Source: Colletotrichum lupini
Taxonomy: Eukaryota > Ascomycota > Sordariomycetes > Glomerellales > Glomerellaceae
Assembly: GCF_023278565.1 (NCBI RefSeq)
Contig: NC_064677.1
Coordinates: forward strand, 4,216,001-4,280,000
Direction: 5' to 3'
DNA length: 64,000 bases
Part shown: piece by piece, positions 56,757-64,000 of the stretch
Layout: the number at the start of each line of letters is the position of its first letter
Numbering within the stretch: the stretch's first letter is position 1
The notes under the pieces: generated by a model
What the model was told of the DNA's origin: nothing
Seen by the model: the letters and a program-made list of their open reading frames with translations, nothing else
Databases searched by the model: none
Position numbers and translations under genes: made by a program

Positions 56757-58747
56757 ATCTGCAACTTCCTCAGGGCGATCTAGTCGCCGTAATGGTATCG
56801 AAGGTTCCAGCTCGAGAGACAAGAGGTTGAAGGCGTGGCTGGACTGCCGAAACGAGGTTCGAGTTGAGAGAAGCGGTGTTGTAAATTTGGCGAGAGTGGC
56901 ACATACCCGTGGGTCAAAACGCTTAGTTGGGTTGAGACAGTTAGAAGAAACAGCTAAGGGAAGCTCGAGGAAGCTATGCTGTGATGCGCTGCGATGCGAT
57001 TTCGGAGTTTTGGGGGGGGGGGGTCGATGGAGAGGTCAAGAAAGTCAACGCGGATGCCCGCACGGTCGGTTCAATCGTCCTCAAACTGGATGATTTCTAG
57101 CTCGAGCTCGCGAAGGAGCAAGGAAAAGCCAGGCACCCGTAGCTGTCTTATTGAGCTACGGAGATTGTATGTTGGCATATCGCATACTTAAGTGCTCCAA
57201 GAGTAAAGCGACTTAAGTTGGCATGGAAGAACTTTTGCAGGTTCTCAGAGATTATGAGGCGACTGGAGTAAGGTAGGCAGGTTTCTCCGTCCTTAGGTAA
57301 GGTAGCTAGCTATCTATCATGGGTAATTGTACCTCTGAAAGGATGTGACGACACTTTCATGGACCTTACCTGCTTACCTAAGGTAACTCAAGCTGCTTGC
57401 GAAGGTAAGCAACCGTATTATGCGAGCACGGTGGCTGGGCAACTAGGTACCTAGGCCACCTCCTGCACTGATAGGAAACGAACCGCTGGAATTTGCGAAG
57501 GGCGGAATGGCGTAGGTATCAGGGTGGGAGGGGTGGCAGAGGGGAGGAATTTCTGTCCCGTCGAAATTTTAGGTAAGCAACCCTCGGCATATGCCGACGG
57601 AGACCTTTGCGGGTAACCACCTCAAAGGCAATAGGTATCGAACAAACCATGCACCGACCTGGTCTAAATCAACATTGATGGGAATGATCGTTGCAAGACA
57701 GTTCTATAAAGGGTATATATCTAGCTACATAGCGGGGGACTTGTCTGATAGATGACGATACTTTGGATGCTGTCCAGGTTGCGCAGGACGAACGGGAGGG
57801 AGCGCTGTGACTGAGATACCTAGGTATAGGTACCTAGGTAGTAGCCCCAGTGGCCCCCGCTGCAATCCCCGCATTACCTCACTTGGTCAGCGCCAGCCAC
57901 GTATGGGTATCGTAGGTAAGTATGGAATCAATGCTGAGATTGCCTGGGTCAAATTTGCTGGAATGATACGGTTTGACTGGTATCGAGTGGTATGTTTCGC
58001 TGTTTTTCTCTTGGAAGCTGTGCAGTCATGCAGCGACAAAGAGGTATCAGAGCCCCAGGGCAGTTTTCGAAGGTCGCTGTTGATTCTTCTGTTAAGATCA
58101 AAACCTTCTCAACACGTCTGGCCAATAAACGCTACCTCTCAAGAGAGCCCAGCCCAGTGATGCGGGACTGCCTAGGTGCCTGCCCGCCTTATTTAGGCTA
58201 CCTTTCGGATAACCAGTGCTGCACCACCTGGTGTACATGCCTCCTCCATACCTACCAGGTTACCTAAGGTATCTTAGGTTTGTACGGATAGTTAAGGTAG
58301 GTAGGCATGGTGCCTTAGGTACCTACCTATCTTGCCTCATGAGGTTCAATTGCATGGAACTGTCTGCCACCCCGGCCCCCTTGGCTCAGGTCGTCTTTGT
58401 GGAAGTCGCCCGCAGTGGAATCCATTGGCAGCACGCTACCCGCTGTGCCCGCCATGCCCGCCTAACCATAGGAGGAGCCCAGGCGCCAACTTGCGGTACC
58501 CGCCCCAACGGAGGAGAAAGCCTCTCTCCCAATTTTTTTTTTCCAATACCACACATTACCTTCCCCCCCACCAAAATAAAGTCAACTGCGCATCTACAAC
58601 TTCCCACGTTCGGCACCGTTCTCTACCCTGCCATCTCCATCAACCGCAACCTCCCTTCAAGATCAGCCCAGGACTTCTCTGTCCCACGCCTCTTGTGGTT
58701 TCACTCTATTATCGAATACGGACGATCAAAAGATTCGAACGCACATA
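56757..58747. promoter_or_regulatory. divergent promoter region, P5B ATPase/Nap1
   Basis: 2.0 kb between divergent starts. It is the densest site of the intergenic palindrome: TACCTAGGTA at 57817-57826 and 57831-57840, plus many AGGTAAGGTA and TACCTAAGGTA variants at 57270-57460 and 58250-58335. The last ~200 bp before Nap1 are C-rich and typical of a fungal leader. No supported gene other than the short frame noted. Confidence 0.5.
57071..57178 (-). other. short upstream ORF in the P5B ATPase leader
   Basis: ATG-initiated 35-codon frame starting MPTYNLRSSIRQLRV and ending QFEDD, 315 nt upstream of the chosen ATPase start. It is separated from it by a 12-G run (57012-57023, C on the sense strand) and is in the transcript only if the 5' UTR reaches this far. 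It could be a regulatory upstream frame, part of an unrecognised first exon, or chance. Confidence 0.3.
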
Positions 58748-60313
58748 ATGGCTGAGCCCATCCGTAACAAGCGCCTTGATCCGGCCACCGCGCCGTAAGT
58801 CACAAATCTTGCGGCACTGTTCTTCCCGGTGGCGAGGGGTCGCTTCCTTAGGCTTCCCTTGCCCCATTCCACGACCACCATGGCTGACATCTACTCTTGA
58901 GCATACAGTACGCCGCAAAATACCCCCCTTCAAAATGCGCCCATTTCGTCGCATGCCCAGCAGCCTGGCGTCGCCAGCATCAAGGAGGGTATGTACCAAA
59001 ACCCCCGCTGCAATGTTCAACTCTTGTCTTTATTGCGCGCACTTTGGGGCCTCACCTCTGGAGACACCCGCCCCTCTATCGACCCGTTACTGACGTGCAC
59101 CCATTTCACAGAGGATCTCGATCGTGCCGCTGCCGCCTCCATCTTTGCTCAGAATCCCAAGCTCGTCCAGATGATCCAAGGAAGACTTGGTTCTCTCGTT
59201 GGCCGATCCTCCGGCTACATCGAGTCGCTGCCTCCCCAGGTGCGTCGCCGTGTTGCCGGCCTCAAAGGCATCCAGAAGGAACACTCTAAGCTTGAGGCCG
59301 AATTTCAAGAGGAGGTTCTCCAGCTCGAGAAGAAGTACTTTGCCAAGTTCACTCCTCTCTACGAGAAGCGTGCCAAGGTTGTCAACGGTGCCTCTGAACC
59401 TACAGAGGAGGAGATCAAGGCCGGCGAGGAGGATGACGAGGATGATGATGAGGAGGTTGAGGAAGCTGAGAAGACCGAGAAGGCTGCCGAATCCACTGAG
59501 CCGGTTTCTGGTATCCCTGAGTTCTGGTTGTCTGCCATGAAGAACCAAATTTCTCTCGCCGAGATGATTACCGATCGCGACGAGGCCGCTCTCAAGCACC
59601 TGATCGATATCCGCATGGAATATCTCGACAAGCCCGGTTTCCGCCTTATCTTCGAATTTGCCGACAATGAGTTCTTCACAAACAAGACCGTCACCAAGAC
59701 GTACTTTTACCAAAGTGAAAGCGGCTACGGCGGTGACTTCATCTACGACCATGCTGAGGGTGATAAGATTGAGTGGAAGGAGGGCAAGGATTTGACTGTC
59801 AGAGTCGAGAGCAAGAAGCAGAGAAACAAGAGTAAGCTCTTCACACATACCGCCCATCGCGATGCACCTGCTAATCCCTCTTTCAGACACCAAGCAGACC
59901 CGAATTGTCAAGAAGACGGTGCCCACCGAATCCTTCTTCAACTTCTTCTCCCCCCCCCAGGCCCCGGCCGACGAGGATGATGACGCTGCTTCCGACATCG
60001 AGGAGCGCCTCGAGCTTGATTACCAACTCGGTGAAGACATCAAGGAGAAGCTCATTCCCCGTGCCATTGACTGGTTCACCGGCGAGGCTTTGGCCTTTGA
60101 GGAGCTCGACGATGATGACCTGGAGGGTGACTTCGACGATGAAGACGACGAGGACGAGGATGATCTTAGTGAGGACCGTGACGAGGATGAGGAGTCCGAG
60201 GACGACGTAAGTGACGTGTAACCCGAGGATCCTACGATGGCAGACGCTAATCCATACTTCAGGACGACACCGGCAAGCCCAAGCAGGAGGCGGCTGAATG
60301 CAAGCAGAGCTGA
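58748..60313 (+). CDS. NAP1: nucleosome assembly protein Nap1
   Basis: Histone H2A-H2B chaperone shuttling between cytoplasm and nucleus. Five exons, 58748-58794, 58909-58988, 59112-59831, 59887-60206 and 60263-60313, give 405 residues (yeast Nap1 has 417). The N-terminus is [20 protein letters not shown]. The dimerisation helix lies around residues 75-125 ([30 protein letters not shown]). The earmuff/chaperone domain follows, with [36 protein letters not shown] and [13 protein letters not shown]. The C-terminus is a long Asp/Glu tract. The last exon encodes [16 protein letters not shown], so the protein ends in CKQS, a CaaX-like box resembling the CKQQ of vertebrate NAP1L1. Introns are all GT/AG. 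The small final exon would be missed by a simple frame call ending at 60221. Confidence 0.96.
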
Positions 60314-62261
60314 GCGACGACTATCGGTCGGCCGGATTGCTAGGTTCTTCACGTTCATGACAGACTTCATTAGGGGAGTGCGTGATGGTCATGCTCTGAT
60401 TCTTTCGCGTCATGAAAGGCGGCGGCGTCACGCTTGGCGCCACGTCAACAAACCCGCTTTGAGGGTTAAGCCAAGCAGAGCAGCATTGAATGGATGAGCT
60501 TCTCGCTTGATAGATGGTAATTGACGTTTTGGTCTCAAACATTCTCAACGAAACGGCCACCTTACGTTCTGGTCATGAATGATGCTATACGTCGTTGCTA
60601 AAATGGATTTGTAGAAAGGGTGTTCACTCGAATTTTCCTTCATGTAAAACGGGTAGGGGCATTAACAATGGAAGCAATAGACAGGAAATAAGTCACATAA
60701 GCAAATCTTCCTATTACTTGCATCTCCAAGGTGGGGTGGGACGGTGCCCGGGCATGTTCCCGCATATGGCTGTGGGCCACTCCAACCCTCAGCTCGCTCG
60801 TGTACTGCGCGTAATTCAGAAGGATATAATAAGCATGCTCTCTGGGGCATCATCACTATATCGCAGCAATTGGAGCGCCTGGTCGTATATATAAGTGGCT
60901 TGGAAGGCATAGAGGAATCTTATTTCTATTGTCAGGATGTCGCCCTGGGGCTCAACGGTTGTGACCAATATGGAAGCTCCGTAGAGTGTCGGGGAGTTGA
61001 AGGGCGGACGCGGCGGTGCATGCGGACCTCTAGAAGGTCGGAGCGGCCGTTGGACTAACCAGCACTTCATGGAAATGATACGACGAAGCCGCATAGGTCG
61101 ATGTGCGGTCCGGGATCGGCACTCTGGTCAGGTCAGTGACTTTGGTTAAGGTAGGTAGGCACGTAGGTAGGTAAGGTAAGGTAACAAGAGCAACTATCTT
61201 AGTCAAAGCATATCCTACACCAAGTAGAATTTTAATGCGTCGGCCAAATCTTCAAACAAGCCGCGACCCACGCAAAGGAGGTGTCGTGGCCAGTCCCGTC
61301 TCATGCTTGTTGTGTGGTGTGCCATCTGCGCCGGCGCCGGAGGAAATTGTTTTTTTTTTTCCTTCCTCCCTTTCTCTTTTCAACCCACCTGCTGAGGAGC
61401 AGTGAGTCAACCCCAGGCCCAGACTGCCCCAGAAGGCAACTCATGCTTGGCTGGAATGAGTAAGGTGGTAAGTTGAGGTAGCCTCTGAGCCTGAAGAGTC
61501 GAGTCTACGACCGAGTGCCGGACACCTTGAGGGATGTTGCCGGCCTTCGGGCGTGCTCCGCTGGCAGGTCGGACTTTATTCACTGTGCGAGCCTAAGCAG
61601 ATGGTTGGAGCCGCGCATGAATTCTTTTCCATTTGGCAGATTTCTACTGTCTACCACCGACCTCCGCACCGTGTAAAGACAGTGCCCACATGCGGCGGGA
61701 GAATCCCGGACCGCCTGCCCACAACATCGGGGTCTGTCTCGCTGGATCCTTCCCTTTGTGGTGCCCCCCACAGGCGTCCAGCAGACCGCACGTCAATGAC
61801 CTTACAAAAAGGGCAGCGCGAGGTACCTCAAGCATGCTAAATAATAGTGAAGATACATGCATTGGACTGGAAACAGTCATCGGGTACCACCTTCCACTCC
61901 CAAGCTTTGGTATGGTAGGTACCTCATCATTTTACATCAGTCACGGCCCTCCGTCTCACATCCCGCGTCATTTTGGCTACTTGACATGAGGTGATTAAAA
62001 AACTTCCTCCTCCCAGAACCATTTCCAAAATTTTACCTCTGCCCATTGCCTTGGTTGACCCTGTTTTCTGCTCATCTAGCAATCTTGTCGTATACCAGTC
62101 GGCGCTCTACTTCTCCCTTCGACTTCACACCCAACAACAGCCCAGCAGCTCTTGATCTGGCAGCTTTCGCGTGCTTCTTTCTGCCCCGCATCGAAAAATC
62201 GTACTGCCCCTCCATCCCATCCATCTTGCTCACACAGCAAGACCAGTACAACCCACACATA
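60314..62261. other. intergenic between Nap1 and phosphoglycerate dehydrogenase
   Basis: 1.9 kb between tandem plus-strand genes. AGGTAGGTAGG words occur at 61148-61182. A T-run lies at 61352-61360. The final ~250 bp are a pyrimidine-rich leader of the dehydrogenase gene; the frame is open from 62046 but without family resemblance before 62262. Confidence 0.5.
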
Positions 62262-64000
62262 ATGAGCTCAGCACAAGACATCACCGGCGCATCTGCGCAT
62301 GGAAGACAGCTCGAAGTCTCCGCTAGCTTGGGACTTTCAACTTCGCCAACCGCCACTTTCACCTCCCCCCCTTCAAGCTTCGCTAGAGCCGGCACTGCTC
62401 TTGCCCAGAGGCCAGCCCCCAAGCTTCTGAAGCCCTTCAACACCCAAGACATCAAGATTTTGCTTCTCGAAAATGTCAATCAAACAGGAAAAGATATCCT
62501 GACCGAGCAAGGTTACCAGGTCGAGGCTCTCAAGACCTCTCTCCCCGAAGACCAACTCATTGAGAAGATTCGGTAGGCCTATCCCTTGCCTCGTAGTCTG
62601 ATGAGGAGAGTGATAGAATGCCTCATACTCATGCAATGTGATCATCCAGGGACGTGCATGTCATTGGTATTCGCTCCAAGACCAAGTTGACCGAGAAGGT
62701 CCTGCGTGAGGCCAAGAACCTGCTCGTCATTGGCTGCTTCTGCATCGGCACGAACCAGGTCAACCTCGAATACGCTGCCGCCCACGGTATTGCTGTCTTC
62801 AACTCCCCCTTCGCCAATTCGCGCAGTGTTGCAGAGCTCGTTATTGCCGAAATTATCACTCTGGCCCGTCAGCTTGGTGACCGCTCCAACGAGATGCACC
62901 GCGGCACCTGGAACAAGGTCAGCTCCAAGTGCTGGGAAATCCGTGGCAAGACGCTCGGTACGTAATCTTGCCATGCTGACCTCTGTATCGTCAAATGGTG
63001 CGGAGGATGCACTATCATTTGCTGACTGTAGATTAGGCATTGTGGGTTATGGCCACATTGGCTCGCAGCTTTCGGTCCTGGCCGAGGCTATGGGCATGAA
63101 CGTCGTTTACTATGATGTCGTGAACCTGATGGCACTAGGAACCGCGACCCAAGTGCCCACCTTAGAAGCCTTGCTCGAGGAGGCCGACTTCGTTACTTTG
63201 CACGTGCCTGAGCTGCCAGAGACTAAGAACCTGATCTCTACTGCTCAGCTCGAGAAGATGAAGACTGGCGCTTACTTAATCAACGCCAGTCGCGGCAGCG
63301 TTGTCGACATCCAGGCTCTGATTAACGCCATGCGCTCTGGCAAGATCGCTGGTGCTGCTCTTGATGTCTACCCCAACGAGCCGGCGGCCAACGGCGACTA
63401 CTTTAACAGCTCACTCAACACATGGGGCGAGGATCTGCGTAGCCTGAACAACATCATTTTGACGCCACACATTGGTGGCAGCACCGAGGAGGCCCAGCGC
63501 GCTATTGGTGTCGAAGGTAAGGAATACATCCAGGGGTTGCTCAAGCATGAAAACTAACCTCGAATTAGTTGCCGAGGCGCTTGTCCGCTATATCAACCAG
63601 GGCACCACGCTCAACAGTGTTAACCTGCCCGAGGTTAACCTGAGATCATTGACTTTGGATGAGCCCGACCACGCTCGTGTAAGCAACCCGTGGCACGACG
63701 TGGCCGCTAACAGAAAGCTGATCAAAAAATTCAGGTCATCTATATTCACCGCAATGTTCCCGGTGTCTTGCGCAGAGGTGAGAGAATGCCCATGATTCGT
63801 ACAATTAGTATACGTGTAGAGTGCTAACGGACGGCAGTTAACGAGATTCTTGGCAACCACAATGTTGACAAGCAGATCTCCGACAGCAGAGGCGACGTGA
63901 GTTGCATTGGAAGGCGAGCATGGAATCCGGTCTGCTCCGGTCTGCTAACTTAGCGCTAGATTGCATACCTCATGGCCGATGTGAGCAGCGTCAAGGCCGA
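62262..64000 (+). CDS. D-3-phosphoglycerate dehydrogenase (3' partial)
   Basis: Oxidises 3-phosphoglycerate with NAD, the first step of serine synthesis (yeast Ser3/Ser33). Exons: 62262-62572, 62650-62957, 63037-63516, 63569-63678, 63735-63777, 63838-63896 and 63960 to beyond the window end. The N-terminal ~60 residues are Ser/Thr/Pro-rich, then the substrate-binding domain begins (LKPFNTQDIKILLLENV). The NAD-binding site is LGIVGYGHIGSQLSVLAEAM (about 207-226). Catalytic motifs are INASRGSVVDI (Arg), LDVYPNEP (Glu) and TPHIGGSTEEA (His). The C-terminal part is an ACT domain (VIYIHRNVPGVLRRVNEIL), normally the serine feedback site. All visible joins are in phase with GT/AG borders. Only the last residues of the ACT domain are missing. 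Confidence 0.96.

Noticed and set aside
1..64000. Search for transposons, RIP-degraded DNA, CRISPR arrays, secondary-metabolite clusters and bacterial defence systems
   Set aside because: No transposase, reverse transcriptase, terminal repeats, AT-rich RIP blocks, spaced direct repeats, synthase genes or prokaryotic operon structure were seen. The window is ordinary eukaryotic chromosomal DNA.

Overview
The window is a chromosomal segment of a filamentous ascomycete, most likely a sordariomycete. The evidence is spliced genes with short introns (about 45-210 bp), GT/AG borders with CTAAC/CTGAC-like branch sites, a typical euascomycete gene set, and intergenic DNA full of TACCTAGGTA/AGGTAAGGTA words. 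I cannot name a genus from sequence alone. I see no bacterial, viral or plasmid features, no complete transposon, no CRISPR array and no confident tRNA or rRNA gene.

Eighteen protein-coding genes can be supported; two are cut by the window edges. In order: mitochondrial aspartate/glutamate carrier (5' end missing), cystinosin-type PQ-loop transporter, a small 2EXR/F-box-like protein, Dug3-type glutamine amidotransferase, Mgm1/OPA1 dynamin, Zrg17-type zinc transporter subunit, an uncharacterised two-helix membrane protein, the MYND protein SamB/Mub1, ribosome-biogenesis factor Ebp2, cyanase, an Aim6-like phosphodiesterase-fold protein, a basic lysine-rich protein, the TFIIIC B-block subunit Tfc3, a tail-anchored UBE2J1-type E2, a 51-residue complex I accessory subunit, a cyclopropane-synthase-like methyltransferase, a P5B ATPase (Ypk9/ATP13A2), histone chaperone Nap1, and 3-phosphoglycerate dehydrogenase (3' end missing). 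That list has nineteen names because the Tfc3 neighbour at 39072 is an uncharacterised but convincing gene; all nineteen are annotated below.

The layout is typical of a fungal euchromatic region: convergent pairs with short spacers (Mgm1/Zrg17, Tfc3/E2, complex I subunit/methyltransferase), divergent pairs sharing about 1-2 kb (Dug3/Mgm1, Zrg17/two-helix protein, E2/complex I subunit, P5B ATPase/Nap1), and three large gene-poor gaps (16.4-23.6 kb, 28.4-31.3 kb, 34.3-39.1 kb). These genes are housekeeping and do not form a cluster or pathway. Loose themes are mitochondria (carrier, Mgm1, complex I subunit), vacuole/ER transport and quality control (cystinosin, Zrg17, P5B ATPase, E2) and nuclear functions (Tfc3, Ebp2, Nap1).

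I did not find a new multi-gene system. The most useful observations are gene-structure ones: two neighbouring GC-AG introns in the P5B ATPase gene, cyanase and complex I genes built from very small exons, a CaaX-like end on Nap1, an extreme 160-nt G-only-like tract, and a recurring 10-bp palindrome in the intergenic DNA. Exon borders were deduced by eye from splice signals, reading frame and family resemblance, not by alignment or RNA data.
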